DNA of 64,000 bases from Ascochyta rabiei (taxonomy: Eukaryota > Ascomycota > Dothideomycetes > Pleosporales > Didymellaceae): positions 310,001 through 374,000 of the forward strand of contig NC_082405.1 of the NCBI RefSeq assembly GCF_004011695.2, written 5' to 3'. Made by a program: the position numbers and the translations under genes. This document shows, in pieces, positions 10,539-22,512 of the stretch. Below the pieces are notes generated by a model. It saw only the letters and a program-made list of their open reading frames with translations. It was not told where the DNA came from and did not search any database. How positions within the stretch are numbered: position 1 is the stretch's first letter; each line of letters starts with the position of its first letter.

Positions 10539-13500
10539 TCGCGTTTTTAGATGCCTTACCTCTATACCAAGCACAGCGGGTGCGACGGCGTCTGGGTCCG
10601 TATCATCATGGGCGTTTAGCATTTGCAGCGACCGCCATCTTTGTCCTGTCAACGAGCCGATACTCGCGTGCCATTTGAGCTACCATTTGCTTCCTCTGAA
10701 AGCATCTCTTATGTTTGTTCATGTTCACACACGCCTCATACTATCCGTTGTGGATAGCCTGGGTTGGATGGTGTGTCTTATGATAGGCTGCATGTTGGAG
10801 TTGATGGCCTTGCTTTTTGTTATGTTTCCTTTTCTTTGTCTGATCCTTGGTACTCACGACGGGTCATGACGATATGCATACATGAACAGGCTTGGTTCAT
10901 CATCGATCTTCTTCCGTAATTCGGCGGCGGCGGGGTCTGTCGTCTGGAGAGAGCTTTGGCGACGGAGCTGTCTTGTGCCTGCCTGCTCCTTTGTACATTC
11001 GATACACGTTGCACATACGTGCTTTATTCAATCAGCCGCCCGTTTGGGGAGGCCTTCTCTGCTTCGTCTACTCATGCTTTCTCTTTTTCTGGTGGGACGA
11101 TGGATGCTTTGCATGTTGACAGGAGTTGGGCGTCCGAATGAACGTTGCCATCAGCTCCAGCTCTTGGTCGACGACTACCTCATCACTGGTCTCGTGCGTG
11201 GGTCTGCTCGAGTAGCTTTGGTGGATTTCGTTCTGAGGGGGACGACCGGAGGGACGACCGGCGGAACGACCGACGGGACGACCGGCGGGACGAGATGCCC
11301 TTATCTTCGTTGATGATGATGCATCGAAAAAGGCGTACACACTTGACAGGTTAGCCGGGACATGCAAAGGTACATGGACGATGAAATGGCGTACTCGAGC
11401 AGGTCTGGTAGCTATCAATGAAAAGCCAGATGAACAAAGTGCGTCCCTAAGCTCGGTTGACTCCGCCCCCGTGCCGTAACTGTTTCGTAACGAGGTAAGC
11501 ACGATCGTCATTCGTGTCCGTGCTGGATGCCACAGGCAACGCGTGGACGTTTGGCGGTAATCGATAGTTCTTGAGCCGTACCAATGGCACTATCACTGCA
11601 TTCCAGTAGCGAGTTAGAGCCAGGCCAACTGAATCATCAAAGACAGGATCCTGCCCGGTGTGACCACCCTTGCCCAACCCTCTGTCCAACATGGGCATTG
11701 GGCAGCCTCCTCAACCCCAGACTCGTAAGCCTCTGCATGCAGAAGGGGAGAAAATTGCGGCAGCCGTGGTGGGTGCCCAGCCCACCTACATGGTTGCTCA
11801 GATGGAGGATCGCACGTCCCGCATTACCGCATCTCACTGGTGCTCCCAAGCTCCCCAGCCACTCACAGCGTTGTACGCAGCGTCCAGGCCTCCACTTGGC
11901 CGCCGCGGGGCCCGGACCTAGCAAGTTGGCGACGCGTCAGGCAAGTCATGTGGGAGCGCGAACGCGTGAGACGCGTCGCGCCGTGCCGGGTGGAGCTGAC
12001 AGTTGGACTCGATACGGCCTGGGCTGCTCCTTGGCTGCCCTTCCCCTCCTGCAAACAGCCGAGTCGTGCGAGCGGCTTATGCGGAGCCACTGCGTGCGGA
12101 CGACGGGCTACGGAGTCGGTGCAGCGATATGGGAGGGTTGCTAAGACTACCGTGTGGAATAGGCATTCTGGACCGGAGCAACGACTCGGCGTTACGCGTT
12201 CGTGCATGCATCGAAGCATGCGACGACTGCTTCCTCTTTCTTTGTTGAAGAGCGGACCGTCGAGCTGACATGCAGCGGCGAGATTGCCATCTTCGTTCGC
12301 TGGGGGCTGCCCTTTCGCAACCGTCGTTGCAACCGTATTGTGTGCTCTCTTTTTGCCTTCAGCCTGTTTCGGACGGGCAGGCCAACGCGACTATGCCACG
12401 CTCAAGTTTCTTTTCTACGCCTTCTCACGCCATTTATCTCTGCACTTCCGCCCAAACCGAAGCCATCGCTTCTCGACGACACGCCATGCATCATAGAGCT
12501 TACGCTTTTGTTTGAGAATGAGGGGAAGTGGAGCCCGCCGTACGAGCAAGGAAGGTCGGTCGATATCGACATCGATATCGGTCGACGGTTCCCAGGTAAT
12601 TCCTGCCACACGCCTGCGGTATCGACGCGAGAGTTGCCTTGTGCACACCGACACCGCATGCACCTCACCGTCGGTTGATAAGATGATGCCACATTCCAGC
12701 AATATCCACGGCTGAACCGCGCTATCCTAGCGGTCACACCTCGGGTGACAGGACGGCTGCCGCTTGCCTGTTGTCGAAACATGCAACACGAACGTGGCGC
12801 CATCGACACCATGGCCAAGATTAAGGGAGTATCGTATCAGCATCCTTGGGCTACGCGTTTACGGCGTCCCTCACAACGAGCAGAGTTCCAGGCTTCACTA
12901 CTTGCTCTCGAGACAGCACCGCACGTTGTGGTCCTTCGACCGAACGCCCCGTACATTACGCTAGTAGCAAGCTGCGGCAGGACACACGCTCGACCACTGG
13001 GACATATAAGCCGTCATACAATCCATGGCAGTTGGAACGACGAGCCGTGGCATCACGATAGGGCTTGTAAAGTGCAGAGTCCATGAAGCATAGGGCGGAG
13101 GCTCTCACATTGCTGGACGTTTCGAGGCATCTTGCTCCTTGCTCCATGCAGCCTCGATACTTGGGCGGTCTGTCTATACTGCTATACGTACTGTGTGCTG
13201 TCGTGCTTCGCTGTTGCTCGACCTGGGTTTGCATGGAGGACGCATTCTGCATGACATTACAGCCTAGTGCTATGACTAGAGTCTGTGCTGCATGTCCTTG
13301 GTGTGGTGTATGTGATCGTGATTTGACTTCAATGCTACCTAGGCCTCTAAGAGCGCATATCTACAGTCGCTGGCCAACTGCAGTAGCTGTGTCCTGTGTG
13401 GACGCTGCGAGACGACGGCTTACATCACGGAGCTGCTCTGCTTTCATCCATGCCCTTCGATTCGGAGCTGACCTCTCGTCCGAGCTCACATGGACACATG

Positions 13501-14185
13501 TGTGCTGTTGTACATCGATGCTGGGTGGCAGATCTACTCGCTTTCCTTGGCGAAGCGGCATGCTGGGAGTAGGCTTCCGGTGTCTTTGGACGCCTGATGT
13601 GTTCCCAGGGGACTACGAAAAGCAGCAATTCTAAGCTTCATATAGGATGAAAGAGAATTCCTGAATAGAGTCCCTTTTGTGACCGTATCTACTCTCTTGA
13701 GTCACTGGTATCGCTTCATCAGCCGCAGTCCACCTGAGCGTTCCCTCATCATCAAGGCGTCTAGTGATAACTTCACCGTGCTTCAATCGGCAAATGAGCA
13801 TGAGCTCAAATACCACTTCTTCATTGACTCCCACGATGAAGTGAAGCTGGAGACCATCATTTCCGCTTCTTTCCAGAGCGAGGCATACACGGCCAATGGA
13901 GGCTCAGTGCCGGCGTTAGCACGTCGAGCAAGGCTGGCTTCTCCGCGACTTTCCACCTCCACATTCCGCCGCCTCCTGCGGTTCCGTTCCGTGGCTAGAT
14001 GCCGGCCGACGCAACGCGCTCAAGAACAACCGAGGAGCCGCAACGTGTTCGAGCTTACACTTTGTTCGTGGCCAGCCTCACCTTTCGCTATCGTTGTTAG
14101 TTTGCATAGACATCCTCTTGACTGAGTGATAATACTGGTCCGCTGCACAATTGAACTTTCAAGCTTCTCTCAAGCTTCCTGCACA
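10539..14185. other. Long gene-poor region
   Basis: About 3.6 kb between the 8610 gene and the CoA-transferase gene with no frame I can support. Several frames of 100-186 codons exist on both strands but show no domain, no consistent splice pattern and overlap each other. A near-palindrome of GATATCG units lies at about 12556-12587. A long non-coding transcript is possible but not shown. Confidence 0.5.
11240..11293. repeat. 12-bp GC-rich tandem repeat
   Basis: About 4.5 copies of GACGACCGGMGG, each slightly diverged, in the 3' flank of the 8610 gene. Confidence 0.85.
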
Positions 14186-15840
14186 ATGCCGTCGATAGCC
14201 CTCACACTCCGCACTGCGCGCACCTTCTCGCGGAGCAGCACCAAGGTAGTCGCTCCCACTGGAGTCTCTGGATACTTCATACTGACTTCTCTAGACATAC
14301 CTGAATCTTGCACGCAACTTCAGCTCCTCCCTCCGCCGCAATGAAATCAACAAGGTCTTCCCATCTGCGCAAGCTGCAATCGAGGATATGAAGTCTGACA
14401 GCACTCTCCTGTGTGGCGGCTTCGGTCTGTCCGGTGTGCCTGATACTCTCATCGAAGCAGTCAAGTCGAACTCTTCAATCACCGGTCTCACCGCCGTGTC
14501 CAACAATGCTGGTGTTGTAGGCGGAGGTCTCGGACTCTTGCTCGAGAGCAAGCAGGTCCAGAAAATGATTGCTTCATACGTCGGCGAGAACAAGGTTCTT
14601 GAGCAGATGTACCTGAATGGCGAACTCGAGCTCGAGCTCACACCTCAAGGCACTCTTGCTGAAAGGTGTCGCGCCGGCGGTGCTGGCATTCCCGCTTTCT
14701 ACACGCCCGCGGCCTTTGGTACCGTTGTCCAGACTGGTGAACTCGCTCTCCGTCACAACAGCGACGGTTCCGTCGCCCAATACTCGACACCGCGCGATGT
14801 CAAGGTCTTTGATGGCAAATCGTTTGTCATGGAGGAAGCTATCAAGGGTGACTACGCCTTCATCAAAGCCTACAAGGCCGACCGCCTAGGCAACGTCCAG
14901 TTCCGCTTCAGCGCACAGAACTTCAACGGCGCAATGGCACGCAACGCCAAAGTCACAATCGTCGAAGCGGAGCACATCGTTGAGGTTGGCGACATCGAGC
15001 CCAACGCTGTCCACGTCCCCGGCATCTATGTCGACCGCGTTATCCAGTCGACCGCCGAGAAGAAGATCGAAAAGACGGTCAACGCCAAGGATCCCGCCGA
15101 CGCCGTCAACGCACTCGGCTCCGGTGACGCTGCGAACAAGCGTGAGCGCATTGTCCGCAGAGCAGCGAAGGAGTTCAAGAATGGAATGTACGCGAACTTG
15201 GGAATTGGCATGCCTATGCTGGCTCCCTCCTTCGTCGACGCCAGCGTGGAGGTACAACTGCAGTCCGAGAACGGTATCCTCGGTCTTGGGCCCTACCCAA
15301 AGAAGGGTCTCGAAGACCCTGACCTGATCAACGCGGGCAAGGAAACCGTCACGCTTCTCCCCGGCGCGTCGTGCTTCGGCTCTGAAGAGTCATTCGGCAT
15401 GATTCGCGCGGGCAAGATCAACCTGACCATCCTCGGTGCCATGCAAGTGTCTGCGAGAGGCGATCTGGCGAACTGGATGTTGCCAGGCAAGGTCAAGGGA
15501 TTCGGTGGCGCAATGGATCTGGTATCAAACCCAAGCATGACAAAGGTCGTAGTCACAATGGAGCACACAGATAAGAAGGGCAGACCGAAGATTCTGAAGC
15601 AGTGCGAGTTCCCGCTCACCGGCAAGGCCTGCGTGAGCCGGATCATCACAGACCTTGTAGGTTCAAACAATGCACGCTCTTGGGGCGACAAAGCTGACAG
15701 CAGTACAGTGCGTGTTCGACGTCGACTTCACAGAAGGTCTCACCCTCATCGAGCTTGCCGACGGCGTCACAGTCGACGAAGTACGCGCCAAGACCGGCGC
15801 AGACTTCAAGGAGGCCGCCGAGATCAAGCCGATGCTGTGA
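14186..15840 (+). CDS. Succinyl-CoA:3-ketoacid CoA transferase, mitochondrial
   Basis: Three exons, 14186-14245, 14295-15656 and 15709-15840, give 517 residues. The basic, Ser/Arg-rich N-terminus ([18 protein letters not shown]) is a mitochondrial presequence. The alpha-like half has the CoA-transferase signature [15 protein letters not shown]; the beta-like half has [12 protein letters not shown], whose Glu is the residue that forms the glutamyl-CoA intermediate in this family. The halves are fused by a linker of charged residues ([16 protein letters not shown]), as in eukaryotic SCOT. It moves CoA from succinyl-CoA to a 3-ketoacid. In fungi a SCOT-like enzyme also activates 3-oxoadipate at the end of aromatic catabolism, so a link to the cluster at 35-63 kb is possible but not demonstrated. 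Confidence 0.93.
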
Positions 15841-16688
15841 GGCGTACTCGTTTTGCGTCGAGTCATTTCGCTTGTATATATGCGCTTCCGTCGCATCATG
15901 TTGATAACTGGCCTGGAGTTCAAAATGGAAATATCTCGTTCTTCTGTTCTTTGTGCTGCACGTCACTCAAGCCTCAAGTCCCTTCCAACACAGCAGTCCG
16001 TCTTTCAGATTCCAATGGTTCCTTTCGCCCATACATCAGCTTGCTCTTATACGAGTGATACACGTGTACGCAAGTCGATACTGTGAGAACAGCAGTAGCT
16101 ATGACGGCCACTGTAAGCCCATCTACTCAATCACTGTCACGACCTTGGTGCTTGTGGTGCTATCATGGTGGAGGCCAGCAAGGCGGTGTGGACATATTGG
16201 GAAATTATGACCACCTTTGGAAAGACAGCTCTTGAGCACGTTTTTACAGTCAACACTGTTCCCATGTGGCTGTACTTCAGCACCTTTTGCAGAGCCTTAG
16301 GTGCTTTACTGATGCTAGTGGAAGTGTGGGGGTCATGCAGCTGCGAAGTGTGGACGTCGAGGATCTCGTAGACTCAGGACTGCTCAGACTGTGATGCTTT
16401 CCCTGTCGACATTGTACAAAAGCTGTAACGGTCTATGTTGGTCGTGTGAAGGGCGAATAAAGAAATCCTCCTGTATGGGTCTGTGTCAGTGCTGTGGGCG
16501 TTTTGTTGTTGCCCCGTGCAACTACGTCACAAACACTTAGCTGGCTGCGATCCCTCCCACCGACGTCTGCCTGCTCTTACCAATCGCCACCTGATCCTTG
16601 TCGCACTGCAGCGACTTTCTTCTGGCGCATATATTCGTCGCTTCCTATTACCCTCTACCCTGCACATTGCGAACACCGCTCACCAGAC
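15841..16688. other. Intergenic, 3' UTR and Src1 promoter
   Basis: 850 bases between two plus-strand genes. I see no supportable gene; the last 150 bases are pyrimidine-rich and likely hold the start of the next transcript. Confidence 0.5.
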
Positions 16689-18815
16689 ATGGCCGACGCA
16701 CGCGGGGAATACTGGTACTTTGAGCCTGGTGTCGACTCGTCGAAGATAACGGTGCCTGAGCTGCGCAGCATCCTGCTCAAACACGGCGTTGGTTACCCGT
16801 CGTCTGCGAAGAAGCCGCAGCTGGTAGCGCTCTTCAACGAGTCTGTCGCCCCACAGGCTGCGCAAGTACAAAGGACACATGCGCGCACGAAGCGCACTAC
16901 GCGGGGCATTGTAGACGTGCCATCAAGCTCCAATAGCACCGTCGATGACGCCGAGGACGACACGTTGGTGGCCCCAACGCCTGCGACGAGGCGAACCGCG
17001 CGCCGTACCACCCGTGGGGCAACCGAGGACGCCGAAGACGCTGCACCCGCATCGCGCGCAAAGACGCCATCTCGCGCCGTACCTGCAAAGCACAGCAGAG
17101 CACTCGAACCGGAGGTCGACGAGCGCCCGGCAGCTAGACGCACTCGCAAGAGCATCACTCCGGCCTACAAAGAGCCCACACCTGACCCAGAAGCATGGCA
17201 TCGCTCAGGCCCTGAGAGTCCCTTTACACAAGAGAATCCATTTCAAAGCGGCAGCTCGCCAGCAGTCCCGGATGCTACATCACGCGACAAGAGCAGGAGG
17301 AGAACGCTGGGGTCTGAGCTAAAGACGAGACGCAAGAGCGATGCACATCGTAGACGCACGGTCGAGCCCAGCGCAGACCAGTACGATGAAGGTATCGTCG
17401 TGCCCTCCCGCAAGACGTTCGACGTAGCCGCCCCACACGCGAAAGAGGAGGAACACGAGAGCACGGATGCCGGCGAGGAGTTTACACCAGAGGAGCAGCT
17501 AGAACTTGTACGAGATCGCGCGAAGAGCGGACAGGTCGACATACTGCCTCCTCGAAGGCGTAAGCAACCCTCGAAGGCAACGGGCACCCTCAAGGCGTTC
17601 TCAGCAACACTGCTTCTCACGACTGCTGCCGTCTTTGGTGGTGTTTGGAGGCAAGAGAAGGTCGAGGTGGGCTTCTGCGGTATCGGAAGGGAAGCTACAA
17701 GCCTGGCGGGCGTGGAGGTGCCAGAATGGGCCAGCGATATCCTCCCCCAGTGCGAGCCTTGCCCACCACATGCACAGTGCTACAGAGCTCTGGAACTCAC
17801 GTGCGATCGTGACTTTATTCGCAAAGATCACCCCCTGTCTCTGGGTGGTCTGATACCTTTGCCACCAACCTGCGAACCTGACAGTGTCAAAACGCGCAAA
17901 GTCACAGCAGTTGCCAACAAAGCAGTCGAGATCCTGCGAGAGAAGAGGGCACAGTACGAGTGCGGCGAGCCCGATGCAGAAGGCAAACTAGTTGAGACGC
18001 CGGAGGTCGCTGAAGAGGAGCTGAAGCAAGAGCTAGCCGCCCATACACAAAAGGGCATGTCAGACAAGGAGTTCAGCGAACTGTTCGATCGAGCCTTCCC
18101 CGAGACAGTACTGCGAGATGAGGTCGTCGAGACCAAAAATGCGTAAGTACCCTCCTTCCCAGCCCAAACCAGTCGTGCAACCTTTCTGACGTAGGACTGT
18201 ACTAATCAGTTACCTTCCTGTGGATACAGAACTACCGGTAAACGACATCTCACCTCAACCTCGCTCGCAAAGCTCTCCCTCACCTGTAGCGTCCGAAGAT
18301 CCGTTGTACAATCCTTTGAACGACATCTTCTCCAAATTGTAATCTTCTTCCTGCTTGTCGCCTCGGGCACTTACGGGAGGTACTCATTCACAAGGAGTCG
18401 AGCTATGGAGGCTCGCGCCAAGCAACTCGCCAGCGACGTCTTTGACAGGCTCGCCAACCACGCTGCGCTCAGCTATCAAGAGCCCGGTGCTTACCCCGAG
18501 CGTGGAGTGAGTATGGCGCAGCTACGAGATGACGTTCTTCGTAACGAGTTCTCGTCGTCGCGCCGACAGAAGCTGTGGGAGCGGGTACAGAAGAAGGTTG
18601 AATTCAACTCGAATGTACGTGCAGCAGTCAGGACTGCAAACAGTGGCGATGTTGCGCGCATGTGGGAGTGGATTGGTCCAATGCACCTGATCGAGGATGG
18701 CCGAAGCAGTGGCAAGCGCGAGAGCGGCCGCTTCAACATCGAGAACACACCACCAACTGCATCAAAGGAGATGACGGAGAAGAGGACGTGGAACGAAGGA
18801 CTTCCTGTCTACTAA
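16689..18815 (+). CDS. SRC1: Inner nuclear membrane protein, Src1/Heh (LEM/MSC)
   Basis: Two exons, 16689-18142 and 18230-18815, give 679 residues. The N-terminus (YFEPGVDSSKITVPELRSIL then KHGVGYPSSAKKPQLVALF) is a HeH/LEM-like helix-extension-helix fold. A long basic, Ser/Thr-rich region with likely nuclear-localisation stretches (RRTARRTTRGA) follows. First membrane helix is near residues 301-318 (FSATLLLTTAAVFGGVW). A lumenal Cys-containing domain and second helix (VIFFLLVASGTYG, about 520-532) are next. The C-terminal MSC domain includes LWERVQKKVEFNSNVRA and MWEWIGPMHLI. Family knowledge: these proteins tether chromatin and help nuclear pore surveillance at the inner nuclear membrane. 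Intron 1 is 87 nt, a bit longer than its neighbours. Confidence 0.92.
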
Positions 18816-19159
18816 ATGTAGTCGCACTGTCCATCAGACGTGCCAGGGCTGTAGATTGCAGTTAATGGGCGCTAAGGAGATGCGCTTTTGCTTCGCATGA
18901 TACCACCTCGTAATGGACTTTTGAATCACATAGCAGATGCTGCATCCATAACATGCTGGACGCTTGATTGTGCAACACCCAAACTTGATGCCGATGATGA
19001 TGCTCCAGAGCAACATAGATGGCCCGTGTGCGACGCACGGTCCATTTTCGCTAAGCGAACTAGCGCCTCGCACCGCACATTGCGAAGGAAGGAGCGAGGA
19101 AACATCAACACAACCGCCAACCCGTCGTCCTCACTAACCGACAGACAAAATCAGTCAAG

Positions 19160-20101
19160 ATGGTGAGTGCAGCCATGCCCAAATTATCATCCAAAGAAGC
19201 CGCGGTTGGACAATGAGTGAACGACGACGCCACGAACGACTTTTCGATGACGAGCACGACCGAAGCGCATCTCGAGAGGGAGAGAACCATCCCGCCAGGC
19301 ATAACGCGGCCTCGAAGAACAGACGGTGCGACGTTGGGGAGAGGAATGTCGCATGCATGGCTGGGAGTAGGATTGGATAGTGGGACAGTCAGTCCAGCCA
19401 GCAGGTCTCTGAGTGACAGCTGCTGTCCGCACACAACTTCGATGCTCCCAACGCGCACCACAACTTCTTCGGCCACCAATATCGAGGCCAGCGAGCACAT
19501 AACCAAGCTACTTCGGACGTCGCGAACTCGAGCCTACGCATATCGCACAACGCGCATTACCGAACGCAGGCCGCCCTGTTCGCCACCGCGCCCCGTTCAC
19601 TCTTGTTGCGAATCGAGGCTTCTCTGATGGATTGTGTTCCGGACAAACAATGGCAACGGACATGCGCTGACAAGCACTGCTCAGGTCAACGTTCCCAAGA
19701 CCCGCCGTACCTACTGCAAGGGCAAGGACTGCAAGAAGCACACCCAGCACAAGGTCACCCGTTAGTAACCCGCAATCGAGGCCACATTACGCACATGCTG
19801 AATCCGCGCAGAGTACAAGGCTGGAAAGGCTTCTCTGTTCGCTCAGGGTAAGCGTCGTTACGACCGTAAGCAGTCCGGTTACGGAGGTCAGACCAAGCCC
19901 GTCTTCCACAAGAGGGCCAAGACCACCAAGAAGGTCGTGCTCCGATTAGAGTGCACTGCCTGCAAGACCAAGGCACAGGTACGGTTCTTCGATTCAACGA
20001 AACGAAAATCGCTAACCGCACGACAGCTCGCCCTCAAGCGATGCAAGCACTTCGAGCTCGGTGGTGACAAGAAGACCAAGGGTGCCGCCCTTGTCTTCTA
20101 A
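19160..20101 (+). CDS. RPL42: 60S ribosomal protein eL42 (L44/L36a)
   Basis: Four exons, 19160-19162, 19685-19760, 19812-19978 and 20027-20101, give 106 residues, exactly the family length. Exon 1 contains only the ATG, followed by a 522-nt intron, an arrangement common in ribosomal-protein genes. Zinc-ribbon cysteines are visible ([11 protein letters not shown] and [10 protein letters not shown]). Residue 56 is proline ([11 protein letters not shown]), the cycloheximide-sensitive form; known resistant yeasts carry Gln here. The protein sits at the E site of the large subunit. The long first intron is a natural place for regulatory or small-RNA sequence, but I could not identify convincing C/D or H/ACA boxes. 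Confidence 0.96.
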
Positions 20102-20537
20102 GCGTGTCTCTTTCTCTCTCTTTTGCTGGGCCCTCGGCGTAGTCTTCAGGCGGACAGGATGGACGGCTTTCCCAATCGACTCATGCTATGCATCAATGCA
20201 ACGAAATGAAAGCGGAGTGATAGGGAGCATCTGAGGATGAACAGGTTGCTACCCACGAATTCAACGGATTGTAACCAACATTTGCATCAAATCGAGCTCG
20301 ATTGAAAGGACATGGTTCCCGTGCGTGTACGTGCAAATGAGTGTTTTCTAGTGTGATGCATTGTAAAATTCATGGCACGGCGCTCTTACAAGGATGCTCT
20401 TTCCATCGGAAACCGGGCTCATTCCTGTTCAGCTGCCCCTCTACCCCCACCAACGCGTCTAACGCGTGCATTATTAAACCTCGAAAACACCTCTGACGTG
20501 TGAGTCTGGCTTGCTCTTACCTTCCACCTACAACTTG

Positions 20538-21677
20538 ATGACTGACACCAAGAAGAAAAGCGTCCTTGTTGTCGGCGCAGGCTCTGTTGGTGCCATCGCC
20601 GCACTAAACCTCCAGGTCGGCGGCCTTGCCTTGGTTACAGTAGCCCTCAGATCGAACTACAACGCGGTGAAAGAGCAAGGGTACACCATCGAGAGTTGTG
20701 ATCATGGGTCACTGAAGGGATTCAAACCGAGTGTTGGTGTGCTAATCCAAGCATTCTAAGTAGTAAATCAATGGAGACCTCTGACCACCACTTGTAGTTC
20801 GCAACACCATCCCAGATATCGTCGCCGAAAACCTTCCACCATACGATTATATTGTCCTCTGCACCAAGAGCGTGCCAGATGTCGGGCCAACCTCCGTGGA
20901 CCTGATCGCTCCTGCACTGCTAAGGAACAATACACACACGGCGCTTATCCTCCTGCAGAACGGCCTCAACATCGAAAAGCCATTCTTGGAATCGCACCCC
21001 AAGACCATTGTAATTTCCGGCGTGTCTCTCATCGGCAGCGCCGAACCAACCTCTGGCCACATAGTACAGAATGAACCCGACCGGCTCCTCATCGGCGCTT
21101 TCCCGCACCCATCCATCTGCATTGATAACGCATCGAAGAAAGCGCAGGGATTTGTCGCTATGTATTCTGCAGGAGGAAAGACGGATTGCAAGTATTCACC
21201 AGATGTGTTGCATGATCGCTGGCGCAAGCTAGTCTACAATGCTTGCCTCAATCCCATATGTGCGATTACAGGAGTGGATTCGGGGAGAATCAGGTTGGCA
21301 GACGGGGGACTGGAAGGATTAGTCAGACCCGCAATGGGAGAGATTGTCGCTGCTGCCAAGGCTGTAGCAAATGTTGAGTTGGAAGAGGACGTGATTGACA
21401 AGGTGATCGATACGGATCCTATGGAGAGCTGGGCGAAGCCGAGTATGCAGCAGGATCTTGAGAAGGTATGTGTAGCGACCTCAGGAGCTGCTGTAGAAGT
21501 GCTGACGCTATGCAGGGCAACTTCATTGAACTCGAAAACCTGCTTGGTGAGCCCCTGCGCGAGGGCAAGAAAGCCGGTGTGCCGATGCCGACGCTTGAGG
21601 TGCTATATCAAGTTGCGAGAGCGATTCAGTGGCGCACAAAAGAGAGGAAAGGACTTGTAAAACTACCAGGCCAGTAG
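20538..21677 (+). CDS. 2-dehydropantoate 2-reductase (ketopantoate reductase)
   Basis: Three exons, 20538-20736, 20798-21465 and 21516-21677, give 342 residues. The N-terminal Rossmann motif is VLVVGAGSVGAIAALNLQ, followed by the conserved CTKSVPDVG and LLQNGLNIEKPF segments of the ApbA/PanE fold. The C-terminal helical domain contains WRKLVYNACLNPICAITG, where the family has its catalytic Lys/Asn pair, and GVPMPTLEVLYQVAR. It would reduce 2-dehydropantoate to pantoate with NADPH in pantothenate synthesis. Fungi have several paralogues of this family, some with unknown substrates, so the exact substrate is uncertain. A 436-base spacer separates it from eL42. Confidence 0.85.
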
Positions 21678-22029
21678 ACTGTAACCCGTCAATAAGATAT
21701 CTCGGAAGTAAAGCTAAGTTGAGATGTCGTTGGATGGCCACAGTATCTTACTCAAGAGTCTTGGCTCAACCGCCCAGTCCTACTACCAAAAATAGGTCAC
21801 ATACACGCGCAGAGTGACTACTACTTCCAGCTAGGCTCGAGTATTTCGAGTAAAAGCTGTCCCGTGCATTACATACCTCAGCTCTCAGGTCACACAAACC
21901 TCTTGCCATCGTTCCGAGGGATACGAACACCGGTACTTAAGTTCACGATACTTCCCTCCACAGCACAACACAGCATCTCGCTACCACGAATCTTCCTCCG
22001 ATCTATCACTCATCAATCGACCCATCATT

Positions 22030-22286
22030 ATGAAGCTCTCCACCTTCCTCATCACGGTCTTCGCCGCCGCCGCAGTAGCCGAGCCCTGCACTTCCAAAGC
22101 CCCAGTGTCGACGCCTACTGAGCGAGTTGAGATGTGTACCAAGATCTGTGCTTTCCGTCCGATTCAGGACTGCGGGCGTGGAGGGGTAAGTGGAGTTGAG
22201 TTCGGGATTGTGGAAAATGGGTGGCTACTGACGATTCGTAGTACACCAAGCAGCAGGGCAAATGTTGGTCGTGCTGTAAAAAGTAG
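22030..22286 (+). CDS. Small secreted cysteine-rich protein
   Basis: Two exons, 22030-22185 and 22242-22286, give 66 residues. The N-terminus MKLSTFLITVFAAAAVAE is a classical signal peptide with likely cleavage after AVA. The mature chain of about 49 residues has seven cysteines, including a closing KCWSCCKK. This size and cysteine density are those of secreted antifungal/effector-like peptides, but I recognise no named family. The second exon is only 15 codons; the intron is 56 nt with a GTAAGT donor. An odd number of cysteines leaves one unpaired or implies dimerisation. The upstream 350 bases hold no other gene. Confidence 0.6.
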
Positions 22287-22512
22287 AATGGGGTGTGTTG
22301 TTGGAGACGATTGCATGCAGGCTGGCTGTGTGTTTGCTTCCTGGTTGTGCGGGGTCTGGGTGGATGTGCGTGTGTCAGTTGAACAGCAGTGTGTGGTGTA
22401 ATTATTATATCTATTTGAGCTCGTTTGTACCTGGCTACCACCAGCAAACATTTTTTTGTCCCAGTGGCCGTATCCGCAACAGGGTAACAGAAGAGTAGAG
22501 GTCACCCAAGCA

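Noticed and set aside
11584..13634. Several 140-190 codon frames on both strands
   Set aside because: Mutually overlapping, no family resemblance, no consistent splicing.
19163..19684. Possible snoRNA in the long first intron of eL42
   Set aside because: No convincing C/D or H/ACA box pair could be seen by eye.
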